A DNA stretch of 34,506 bases, taken from assembly GCA_030040855.1 (NCBI GenBank), contig JASHSL010000597.1, forward strand, positions 1 through 34,506, in the 5' to 3' direction. The stretch's first letter is position 1. Every line of letters starts with the position of its first letter. Of this stretch, positions 1-8,955 are shown piece after piece. Origin of the DNA: Terriglobales bacterium. Lineage in GTDB: Bacteria; Acidobacteriota; Terriglobia; Terriglobales; Acidobacteriaceae. Under the pieces are notes generated by a model. The model searched no databases and was not told the DNA's origin. It worked only from the letters and a program-made list of their open reading frames with translations. Position numbers and translations under genes: made by a program.

Positions 1-351
1 GGGCTGTTGAGGCTGCTCCTCAACGACGCCCAGGTTCCAGCGTCCGTGCAGGGCATTGGGATAAACAGCAATTACGCTGTCGCGATCGGCTAATTCATCG
101 AAGCGGGTGAGCCGTGAGATGTCGTTTGCGTCCTGATTCGTGCTGTGCAGCACCATCACAACCGGGTATTTCTGCTGGCTGTCGTAGCCCCTGGGCAGAT
201 GCACTACGAAGGTGCGCTCGACTTCACCTACCGTAATTTTCTGCTCTGGTTCCTGTGCCAGAGCGCTTAACCAGAGCAGCGGTCCAGCTAAACCACTGCA
301 AATGGCAAGTGCGAATGACGGCCGGGATAATAGGCGAAATCTCATGCTCAT
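1..351 (-). CDS. N-terminal part of a secreted alpha/beta-hydrolase (PHB depolymerase/feruloyl esterase-like), truncated by the window edge
   Basis: Absent from the ORF track because it has no stop in the window. Reverse-complement translation: MSMRFRLLSRPSFALAICSGLAGPLLWLSALAQEPEQKITVGEVERTFVVHLPRGYDSQQKYPVVMVLHSTNQDANDISRLTRFDELADRDSVIAVYPNALHGRWNLG. Signal peptide, then the typical esterase N-terminus (RTFVVHLPRGYD..PVVMVLH, ADRDSVIAVYPN). Confidence 0.75.
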   Translation of the reverse strand, partial: MSMRFRLLSRPSFALAICSGLAGPLLWLSALAQEPEQKITVGEVERTFVVHLPRGYDSQQKYPVVMVLHSTNQDANDISRLTRFDELADRDSVIAVYPNALHGRWNLGVVEEQPQQP

Positions 352-680
352 CTCCTTATTCTCCTACGCCGCAGGAATCGCTCGATGAGACAGCGCGGTT
401 TCCGCACCCAGCAGAAAACGAGATGATGTTGTGGGAAAGTCCAACCGGCAGATTTTCTCAGCTGCGAGCCGCTTCTTGAGAGCTTGATAAAGTTATCTCT
501 TTACAAGTGTCTCATAGGCAGCAGAAAAGTTCTGCCGCAAAAGAACTCCGTATAGTCAGAACGTGCGTTGCTGCTGAACGTTGCTAGCGCCGACGTAAAA
601 TATTGTAAAGATAGCCGGGTGAACTCTGGCGGCCGCCGAACTGGCGTCCCCGAGGCAAGGCTAGACGGACCCGGCGTTGC

Positions 681-1311
681 TTGATCCAGGCGGGATACCG
701 CGATGCCCACCATTTAACCAGCTATAGGGGAAGCCGCCTGGTGTGCGCCTTCCTGGGTTTGCTCGCCGCCCTTGCGAGCAGCGGACTGGATTCGCCGATT
801 CTGTTCGGAATCGGATCTTTTCTTCCCCATTTTGCCTTGATGCGCAAAGTCCAAAACCGCCAACACCGGATCAAGTTGGGATTACCCGATGCGCTCGACC
901 TCAGCGTCATCTGCGTGGATGCAGGGCTGGCACTCGATCAGGCGATGATGAGAGTGGCCGGGGACCTACATCACGCGCATCCGGAGCTGAGTGACGAGTT
1001 CTACCTCGTCATCACGGGATGCGTGCTGGTTACTCGTTGGACGAAGCATTGAGCGATCTGTCAGAACGAACTGGCCTTGGTGAGTGCATGCGCTAGTTCA
1101 GGCTGGACCCTTGGGAGTTGTGAGAGTTCTACGAGCTTACTCTGATGATCTCCGCGTTGCACGCCAGCAGCGGGCAAGAATACAGGTGATCAAGACTGCG
1201 ATCCAATGGGTGCCCGTACTGCTTCTGTTCGTTATCCCTTCTGTGTTGATTGTCACTATAGGCCCAGCGTTCCTTCAGCTCCTACGCACATTTAAGCCGC
1301 TCGTTCGTTGA
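681..1311 (+). pseudogene. tadC: Degenerate tadC (type II secretion system F domain, Tad pilus inner-membrane protein)
   Basis: TadC-like segments lie in different frames: ...KLGLPDALDLSVICVDAGLALDQAMMRVAGDLHHAHPELSDEFYLV (frame of 681-1052), MRAGYSLDEALSDLSERTGLGECMR (third frame, about 1020-1094), LRAYSDDLRVARQQRARIQVIKTAIQWVPVLLLFVIPSVLIVTIGPAFLQLLRTF (frame of 1084-1311). Confidence 0.75.
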
Positions 1312-1409
1312 GCGCAGACACACAATCATGTGCGCTATCCGAACTTACGAGAGCCCTGTCGCCCTGGTTGAATCGGTCGGGCTAAATCAACCACGAGAAC
1401 CTCAACGGC

Positions 1410-1950
1410 ATGATGGCGCTGGCCATGAAGCCGCATCAAGAGGCAGTGATGCGACGGGCGGAAGTGCCTGGTTTTGGAGTGGATTCGGCGCAGCAGGTGA
1501 TCTCGGAAGTGGGGGTGCAGGCCAGTACATTTGCCTCGGCGGCAGAGTTGACCTCGTGGGTGGGAACCTGTCCCGCAAAGGACGAAAGTGCCGAAGAAAA
1601 CCACCGCAGGTCGCTCGGCCAAAGGCAATAAATATCTGCGGCGGGTACTGAACCAGGCGGCGCACGCTGCTGTCAAGCAGAAAGGCAGTTATTTCCAAGC
1701 GGTGTTCCGCCGTCTGCTGCCTCGGCTGGGCTATAAGTCCGCCATCTGGGCCGTGGCTCATCGGCTCTGTCGCGTGGTTTGGAAGATCCTGCATGAGGGC
1801 GTTCGATTTATTGAATACGGTATTGAGCCTGACCCCCACGCCAAACAAAAACGCGCGCGTCTGCTGGCACGAGCGCTTCGCAAGCTCGGCTACGAGGTCA
1901 CAATCCCACCCATAAACTTTGCTACCGCTGAAAATGGAGTGCGAATATAG
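1410..1950 (+). pseudogene. IS110-family transposase remnant (C-terminal Transposase_20 half only, frameshifted)
   Basis: VPGFGVDSAQQVISEVGVQASTFASAAELTSWVGTCPAKDESAEENH, then in another frame SAKGNKYLRRVLNQAAHAAVKQKGSYFQAVFRRLLPRLGYKSAIWAVAHRLCRVVWKILHEGV: typical IS110/IS1111 C-terminal half. The N-terminal DEDD half is absent; frameshift around 1600-1612. Confidence 0.8.
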
Positions 1951-2182
1951 AGGAGGATTTTCGACGGAGTGCAAGAATGGAACGCCTCTTGCAAGCGCAT
2001 GCGGCACTCGTTGCTTCGAGTCCAACCGCTCGACACTGCTGCCTCCGTCTCGACAATTGCTAGCGAGAAGGTTCCTTCTATGCCGAACGGGATGTGATCT
2101 CCCTGAAATGACAGAATCTACTGGGGGAGGGATTCATGCCATCTCTACAGATTTTCGAACGCAACCACCTCAAAGCAAATAG

Positions 2183-2766
2183 CTACGTTCTGTAAGCGTC
2201 CCTGCGCCCTCCGGCCCGCCAGCAGACGATCGAGTGTCTCCGACGCTTGCCGGCCGTATTGCTTGGCGAGTCGGCGCACAAGCCCAATGTCGAGCGACGG
2301 ACCGGCCGCAAAATGGTGCGGTCAGCATCGACCAAGCCTGGGGGCACGCCGGCAAAGGCTTTCATAGCAATGAAATCCTCACGGCCGATGAACCTCACGG
2401 TCCTCCCCTGAAAGGGAACCTCCGCGGTTCTCGAGAACGCCTGTGGTTCGAGTCCGCGAAGGCCCAGCAGCAGATCAACTCTGTTGCCATAAGCATCGCC
2501 GAGCTTGAGCAAGCCAGGAATAGGGTCCTGGAGGTCGCCGAGCGTTAGCTGAGTCGGGAATCCAGCGGCCTGGAAATCACGCTCTAGATTTTGTGCTTCC
2601 GCATATCGGCGGATAGAAGCAGATCTGCATCCAGGCTGGCTCGGACGGCCCCATGAAGAGATGCCGCCAGCGCACCGATCACTGCATAGAGGACCTTCCG
2701 GATGTCGAGGAGATCGAGAGCATCGAGCAACAGAAGAAGCGACTCGCCGGAACGTGTGGTTCTCAT
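2183..2766 (-). pseudogene. Nucleotidyltransferase-fold protein, decayed (at least two frameshifts)
   Basis: MRTTRSGESLLLLLDALDLLDIRKVLYAVIGALAASLHGAVRASLDADLLLSADMRK (2584-2766), then AQNLERDFQAAGFPTQLTLGDLQDPIPGLLKLGDAYGNRVDLLLGLRGLEPQAFSRTAEVPFQGRTVRFIGREDFIAMKAFAG (another frame), then SLDIGLVRRLAKQYGRQASETLDRLL (third frame). Together these give a continuous nucleotidyltransferase-like protein. Confidence 0.65.
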
Positions 2767-2930
2767 GATTGCGGTCGACCCGGGCGAGCCTCGAGCTCCC
2801 GCCCGGCTTCATACAGCTCCATCACCAGCCGGCAATGCGTTAGGAAAGCCTTCAATCGTTCTTCCGGACTCAGCTGCTGGGTGGCCTCGACCAGAATGCG
2901 ATCGTTTTCTTGGGCAAGTTTCGATTCCAC
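2763..2930 (-). CDS. Small helical 55-aa protein upstream of the nucleotidyltransferase (possible antitoxin/partner)
   Basis: Not in the ORF track. GTG start at 2930: MESKLAQENDRILVEATQQLSPEERLKAFLTHCRLVMELYEAGRELEARPGRPQS*. The stop overlaps the downstream ATG as ATGA (2763-2766). Confidence 0.6.
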   Translation of the reverse strand: MESKLAQENDRILVEATQQLSPEERLKAFLTHCRLVMELYEAGRELEARPGRPQS

Positions 2931-3223
2931 GCCACTTTATTCTAGCCGAGGACCATGAGACTGTTGACAGCTGCACCCTCCCGGCGAGCCAGGTTTTCTG
3001 TCCCAAAGGAAACGGTGCGTTAAACAAGAATATGTTAGGGCAGATCTCAACCTGAAGGCCTTCAGCAAAGGCCTCGACTATCGCCTCTCACTAGCGGCTG
3101 TGGCATGCGGAGGAGAGTTTTGCAGACATTGCCTACCTGGAAGATGAGGCAATCACCCCTGCGTTGATCTTGCTGCCAAAGGCAGCGCACCTGCGAGCGC
3201 TGCCCTTGGCCACTACCCTCAGG

Positions 3224-4153
3224 TCAGAGTCCAATGCCTTTGTTGACGAGGACTTTCACATCGACTCGCTGATTGAGCTGACGGCCTTCGGGGGTTTCCT
3301 CGCTGGCAACCGGGCGCGTGGCCCCATAGCCGGCAGGAACTAGGAAACGTCGCATGGGAATATTGTCAGTATTCCGTAAGTAGGTCACAACCGCGGTTGC
3401 TCGGTCGTCGCTCAGCTTCTGGTTCGCCTCCGGGTTCCCAGTGCTGGACGCGTAACCGGCCACTTCGATCATGTAGTTGTTGAGAGACATTGCCTGCTTG
3501 GCCAAGTTGTCGAGCATCAGCTTGTCTTCAGGAGCCAAGGTCGCCTGTCCCGTCGGGAACCAGATCAGACCCTTGGCTATAGTCCGGTAGTCGTCGAGAT
3601 CGGAGACCCTTTTGTTGATCAAGGCGATGGCCTGAGCATCCAGCGCCGCACCTGCCAAGGCCGCGCCGGCAGTCACTTGCGCCGTATTAGCGGAAGTCTG
3701 CGCAGTGTTCGCAGCAGCTACGCCTTGGTTCGCCGTAGCCTGGGCCTGCTCGGCAGCCGCCTGATTCGCCAGGATCTGCTTCTCTTGTGCTACCGCGATG
3801 GCAAAGTCGTCCGGGCTAAAGGAAATCTTGCTCGCATCGAGTTGCCCTTGGGCATTGCCTATGCCCTCGGCATCAATGGTCAAGCCCGGTACCATGGAGG
3901 TGACGTCCATATCCGTCTTGCGAAACTTGAAGACGCCCTTCTTGCGCTCGATTTTCGTGCCCTCGTTTACGTTGATGACGGCTACCGTATCGGTCTTTTT
4001 TTGCAGAATAGTGATTGTGTCGCCGTTGCGAGACTGGATCATTCCTGTGACCTTAGCTTTCTTGCCAGCCTCGAAGGTTATTGGTTTGGTGACGGCAAGA
4101 GCTAGAGTGGCCGCCACCGCCAGGCAAACTGTCAAGCAGATATCACGTTTCAT
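3224..4153 (-). CDS. OmpA-family outer-membrane protein: signal peptide, DUF5666/OB-like region, Ala/Gln-rich coiled-coil linker, C-terminal OmpA-like domain
   Basis: MKRDICLTVCLAVAATLALA signal; GTKIERK..MVPGLTIDAEGIGNAQGQLDASKISFSPDD; ANQAAAEQAQATANQGVAAANTAQTSANTAQ; IWFPTGQATLAPEDKLMLDNLA..ANQKLSDDRATAVVTYL..GYGATRPVASEETPEGRQLNQRVDVKVLV. Confidence 0.9.
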   Translation of the reverse strand: MKRDICLTVCLAVAATLALAVTKPITFEAGKKAKVTGMIQSRNGDTITILQKKTDTVAVINVNEGTKIERKKGVFKFRKTDMDVTSMVPGLTIDAEGIGNAQGQLDASKISFSPDDFAIAVAQEKQILANQAAAEQAQATANQGVAAANTAQTSANTAQVTAGAALAGAALDAQAIALINKRVSDLDDYRTIAKGLIWFPTGQATLAPEDKLMLDNLAKQAMSLNNYMIEVAGYASSTGNPEANQKLSDDRATAVVTYLRNTDNIPMRRFLVPAGYGATRPVASEETPEGRQLNQRVDVKVLVNKGIGL

Positions 4154-5103
4154 TGAGTTTCTCCGGAAATTGGCTTCGGACATGATCTAATCCGTTGTTC
4201 TACTACCGCCCGGGAATCCCCCTTAGGGTTCCGAATCGCTTGGTTGCATTGCTGACTTGGAGGCAACTGTCGCAACTACCAGCACAACGCACACAGCAAG
4301 TGTACGCAAAAAATTCGCTTGGTCAATCCCAGAAGCTCGTACGCTAGTATTCGCTATCCATCGTATATCACAGTACAGTGCGGCATAAGCTTTGTATTCT
4401 GTGTCGTTGATTTTGATCGGGTCTGCCGCAAAGCGATCCAAAAGAGATCTGCTATGCTTTTTGATCACTTCAATTCAAATCTTCTCAAATTCTGAGCGAT
4501 CTTTTCACTCGTCGGTGTCGTCAAAGACCTGTACAGCTCAGACACAACCACTGTTCCCGTGGCACCGGCCACCAACACCGAAAGTGATCCTTTAACTCAT
4601 TTGCCCACCCTCCGATCCCCGAAACCAGCCACGCTGTTTCCCGAATACCGGCTCTGCCGATATTGCGCTGCGTTGCACTCAGAGACGGACCCCCTCGCCG
4701 GGACCCAAACACTGACACTGGTGTCTGGCTGGTCCTGGTGCGATCTGTGAAGCTTGTCGACATGCGCTTGCCGTAGGAGTGGATCGAATCCATGCTGAGA
4801 TTTGTTTCTCGCTGGCTCGCACTCCTCACGTCGGAAATTCAGCTCTGAGATTTGCAGGCTAGCTTCGTGGAGTCATACCCGGCCTTTTCGCACCTCGGAC
4901 TTCTCAACCTACCCGCACTCGATCGGCAGGCTCGAACCATCAAGCTCTGAGAGAAAATAGCAGTTTCCCTCTAATCGCTGTCTCCCTTAAACTAGGTCAG
5001 GTTGGCGGTCCAGCAGCTGGCCTGATGCACAACCATTGGGGTCCTTGGTGGCAACATCACTCCGCCAGCGATTCTCACTACTCATTGTCCCAAGCGGAGG
5101 CCC

Positions 5104-5853
5104 ATGAAAAAGCATTCACTCGTGCTCGCTTTGATGCTGGGCTCATTTCTTTCTTATGCGCAGGAACATCAACCCCCGCATTGGAGCTATGCAGGGGTAA
5201 CCGGCCCGGCGCACTGGGGCGATCTGAGCCTTGACTATTCGACTTGTAAGACCGGAAAGGAACAATCGCCCATCGACATCGCCCACACAGTAGCGGAAAA
5301 GCTGCCCCCGATCGATTTCCACTATTTGCCGGCCCCGTTGAAGCTGATCGACAACGGCCACACAGTCCAGGTGAACTATATGCCCGGCAGCTATATCACC
5401 GTGGAGGGCAAACAGTACGAACTGGTGCAGTTCCACTACCATCATCCTAGTGAAGAAGCAGTCCGTGGGAAACATTACGATCTTGTAATCCATCTCGTGC
5501 ACAAGGATGCAGAGGGTCATCTTGCCGTGGTCGCTATCCTGTTCAAAGAAGGGGCCAGCAATGCGACCCTCAAAGCAGTCGTCGATCATCTGCCAAGCGA
5601 AAAAGAAAAAGAAATCACAGCCGATGCCACGGTTGATGCGACGGGTCTTCTGCCCCAGACGCGGAGCTACTACACGTTTAGCGGATCGCTGACAACGCCT
5701 CCCTGCACCGAAGGGGTAAGGTGGTTTGTGCTCAAAACGCCGTCCACACTTTCGAGTGCAGAACTGGCAACACTGGCGAAATTGTATCCCCATAATGCAC
5801 GTCCGTTGCAGCCCTTGAACGCCAGGATCGTGAAGGCGGGGGGATTAAGGTAG
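5104..5853 (+). CDS. Alpha-class carbonic anhydrase, secreted
   Basis: MKKHSLVLALMLGSFLSYA signal peptide; HWSYAGVTGPAHWGDL, GKEQSPIDI, VQFHYHHPSEEAVRGKHYDLVIHLVHKD, YYTFSGSLTTPPCTEGVRWFVLK: canonical alpha-CA motifs. GGAGG ribosome-binding site just upstream. Confidence 0.97.
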   Translation: MKKHSLVLALMLGSFLSYAQEHQPPHWSYAGVTGPAHWGDLSLDYSTCKTGKEQSPIDIAHTVAEKLPPIDFHYLPAPLKLIDNGHTVQVNYMPGSYITVEGKQYELVQFHYHHPSEEAVRGKHYDLVIHLVHKDAEGHLAVVAILFKEGASNATLKAVVDHLPSEKEKEITADATVDATGLLPQTRSYYTFSGSLTTPPCTEGVRWFVLKTPSTLSSAELATLAKLYPHNARPLQPLNARIVKAGGLR

Positions 5854-6253
5854 AAGCGCAACTCCACTCATCAGCGATCAAGAAGCTACGAGCCGCGTCC
5901 TCGGCATGGCAGGAGTTCGCCAATGCCAACATGCCGGGAAGCATCGAAAACTGATTTCGAGGCTCAAGGATGGTCACCGGGTTGGCACAACCTGGAAGGA
6001 CGCCGATCGGACATCGGTTCCCGAAACGCCAAAGCCGACGACCCGAAGCTGCAATCGCGCGCCTGCAGTGCTAAACTCTTGGCCGAGGGATCGGTCCCCC
6101 TTCGCGCGGCGCAGCGCCTCGGTCGATCGAGAAGAGAACGAATCTACGATGTCGCTACCATCGTCCGGGCGGCGGCGCTAGCACTGATTCAGCAAGTTTC
6201 TGCGATGGTCGGTTGCGAGGAAGCCGTTGCTCGAGGATTCCATCCCCAACGCT

Positions 6254-7360
6254 ATGAAAATTAATCCCCGGCCCAAGGATGGCTGCCTTGCGTGTGGCAA
6301 GGCACGCTCGGGCAGCCGGTCAAAACTGACTACTTTGTTCGATGATGGCGCCGATCATCTCCGCAGCCGCATCTTTGCAATTTATGGAATCTTACTAGTT
6401 TTCAACGTCGGCGCATGGATCTGGGCCGGCATCGCCTTTCACCGTTATCCGGTTCTTCTCGGCACCGCTCTTCTCGCCTACAGTTTCGGGCTGCGTCATG
6501 CCGTCGACGCAGACCACATCGCCGCCATCGACAATGTCACGCGCAAGCTGATGCAGGAAGGAAAGAGACCGGTGGCGGTCGGATTTATGTTCTCTCTGGG
6601 CCATTCGACGGTCGTGGTCCTCGGCGCAGCCGCGCTCGCGGGAGCGGCTCTGGCGTTCGAACATCGTCTTGACGCGCTGCGGAATATAGCCTCGGTCCTT
6701 GGCACCTTAGTCTCGGCCTTCTTCCTCTTCGCCATCGCCCTCGTCAATCTTATCGTTCTGCGATCGATCTACCGAACCTTTGTCAGGGTTCGACACGGTG
6801 AGCCCTACGTGGACGAGGATCTTGACATGCTCCTCTGCGGTCGCGGTTTCTTTTCCCGGCTATTCCGCCCGCTGTTCCACATGATCCGTAGCAGTTGGCA
6901 CATGTATCCATTGGGTTTTCTGTTTGGCATCGGATTCGATACTGCGACAGAGATCGGCTTGTTAGGAATTTCCGCAGCGGAAGCTGCGAAGGGCCTTCCC
7001 TTCGGCTCGATCCTCGTGTTCCCGATACTTTTTGCCGCAGGTATGTCGCTCATCGATACCACCGACAACATTTTCATGCTGGGTGCCTATGGGTGGGCAT
7101 TCGTAAAACCGATTCGTAAGCTTTACTACAACATCACAATCACCTCCGTGTCCGTGGTGGTTGCGCTGGTCGTCGGTGGCATCGAGGCCCTTGGACTGTT
7201 GGTCGAACATTTTCAGTTTCGAGGATGGTTTTGGGATGGAGTGGCCAAGTTCAATGTTAACTTCGGCACACTTGGTTATTTCATTGTAGGTCTTTTCGTG
7301 CTGAGCTGGATTGTGTCGATCGCATTCTACAAGTGGCGCAGATTCGACGACTTCATCTGA
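6254..7360 (+). CDS. HoxN/NixA-family (NiCoT) nickel/cobalt transporter
   Basis: RHAVDADHIAAIDN and FSLGHSTVVV signature motifs, LGFLFGIGFDTATEI, AGMSLIDTTDNIFMLGAYGWAF. The ORF track starts at 6227; ATG at 6254 (MKINPRP) is a plausible start. Confidence 0.93.
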   Translation: MKINPRPKDGCLACGKARSGSRSKLTTLFDDGADHLRSRIFAIYGILLVFNVGAWIWAGIAFHRYPVLLGTALLAYSFGLRHAVDADHIAAIDNVTRKLMQEGKRPVAVGFMFSLGHSTVVVLGAAALAGAALAFEHRLDALRNIASVLGTLVSAFFLFAIALVNLIVLRSIYRTFVRVRHGEPYVDEDLDMLLCGRGFFSRLFRPLFHMIRSSWHMYPLGFLFGIGFDTATEIGLLGISAAEAAKGLPFGSILVFPILFAAGMSLIDTTDNIFMLGAYGWAFVKPIRKLYYNITITSVSVVVALVVGGIEALGLLVEHFQFRGWFWDGVAKFNVNFGTLGYFIVGLFVLSWIVSIAFYKWRRFDDFI

Positions 7361-7509
7361 ATGCCTGAGCGACCTGCAGGAGGATCAGATCGAACCCCCT
7401 AGAATCGCCCTGGAGCGTCTGCTGGCTTCAGAAGTCGCTTCCGCATTTCCGAACGACTCGTGGGTCTCAGCAGACGCCCGAGACAATCATCCAGCAATTC
7501 TCCTTGTGC

Positions 7510-8539
7510 CTACTGGTAGGCAAGCCATTCGAACCACATCGAGTCGCTGTCCTGCTCGTAGGCTTCCGACAGACGGTCGCTCCCGTTTACCATGGTGATG
7601 TTCTCATTGGCTTCACTCAAATACGTGATGCGTTGGTTTGAACCTGCACGGTAAGCCCAAGCGTTGTCCATGTAAGCATAGGCGTAATACGGCAACGGGT
7701 TATCAAAGGATCCGTTCACTTCAGTTCGCTCAACAATCCACTCCGCTGATTTGCCACTAAAGGTGGCGCCCGCGGGAATGGCGATCGAAGCCGATACACT
7801 CAGGTTCGTGTTGTGATTAGTAGAAACCGGTAATCACACCATCCTTCATGCCTACCCATGAAGTAGCGTAGATAATGTCGCCTGGGGATACGGGAAAATT
7901 CGGAATCACGATTTCTGACTCGGGAAGGAACTCGATCCAAGCTGAATATTTGGCTACGCCATTCACCCACTCCTGCTCCGTGCCATCCTGAATTAAGTCA
8001 TTGCACTGGCAGTTGCCGTCGATTCCCACCCACATCGAGCTATAGCCGGTGAACGACTCGAACTGGGAGCCGATGTTCGGAACGACCCAAAGACCAACGA
8101 CTTGATCGAATACTGGGCTGCCCCCTACCAGAGAATAACCGCTCCAGTTGGCGGCTACGACTTTGGTGGTGTTCTTGAGCGTCGCGAGCGTCGCCACACG
8201 CTGATTGGGCCGGTGGAACCTGCCTGGGTTGGGCACGAGTGCGGCGGTAATGCGAGTCGTACCCACGGCTCGCCGCCACGCCGCATAGGCCTTCGTGTCG
8301 TCCGGGTCGGGTCGGTGAGGATAGCCGTAGGCCTGCAAGTCCTCCTCGGAGGCGCTGGTCGGATCAAACCCCGCAGGGGCCCCGGCGTACACAGTGACCC
8401 CGGGGATGCCGGGAAGGTCTTTCGAAATCGCGTAGTTTGGGTCTTGCGATGACGAACGGAGTTGTTGCGCGCTGGCGCCGCCGACCGATAGCAGCAGAGC
8501 AGAAGAAACTAGCAGAACGAACCGTCCAATTGTTTTCAT
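7510..8539 (-). pseudogene. G1/A4 family glutamic endopeptidase (eqolisin) interrupted by a single frameshift near 7820
   Basis: Start MKTIGRFVLLVSSALLLSVGGASAQQ (8539); NWSGYSLVGGSPVFDQVVGLWVVPNI..SSMWVGIDGN..DLIQDGTEQEWVNGVAKYSAWIEFLPE..VSPGDIIYATSWVGMKDGVITGFY* ends at 7817. The other frame continues TNHNTNLSVSASIAIPAGATFSGKSAEWIVERTEVNGSFDNPLPYYA...LAYQ* to 7510. Confidence 0.85.
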
Positions 8540-8955
8540 GGCTTGTCTCCACTGGGGATATTGGGGGTGCTTTTGCTTCCCAATGGATACGCGTGAAACC
8601 TCGGTAAACCGGATCAGGGACTTTGATCGAGCGTCCGGGTGATCCTGGCGATGCCGTTTTGCCTGAAGTCCGCCAGCCAAAATTCCGTTCGCAGCAGCAG
8701 CAAGACAACGTGAGGGACCTACTGAGCCGTGGGGGAAAGGAGCCAAAGTCTGCCTTGGGGTAGCCCGTTCTAGCGTTTCCGAGGACTGCGAAAGGGACGT
8801 TTCATAGCAAGCGGAGAATGACCCGAGGTGTGGCGAGACGGCCTCGGTAGGCGCGCAAGCTGCGATCGTCCGCCGGTGGCAACACTACCAGCAGTGACCG
8901 CCGGTCCGCCTGCAGCCCACCGTGCTCTGCCTGTCCGATATCGCCGTAGCACTAA

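Noticed and set aside
1402-2025. 207-aa ORF on the - strand
   Set aside because: Antisense to the IS110 remnant, which is clearly recognisable on the + strand.
4223-5020. Several short ORFs between the OmpA-like and carbonic anhydrase genes
   Set aside because: No recognisable motifs or ribosome-binding context; most likely non-coding or degraded sequence.
5923-6264. 113-aa and 91-aa ORFs between carbonic anhydrase and NiCoT
   Set aside because: Overlapping frames with random-looking composition; no support for either as a gene.
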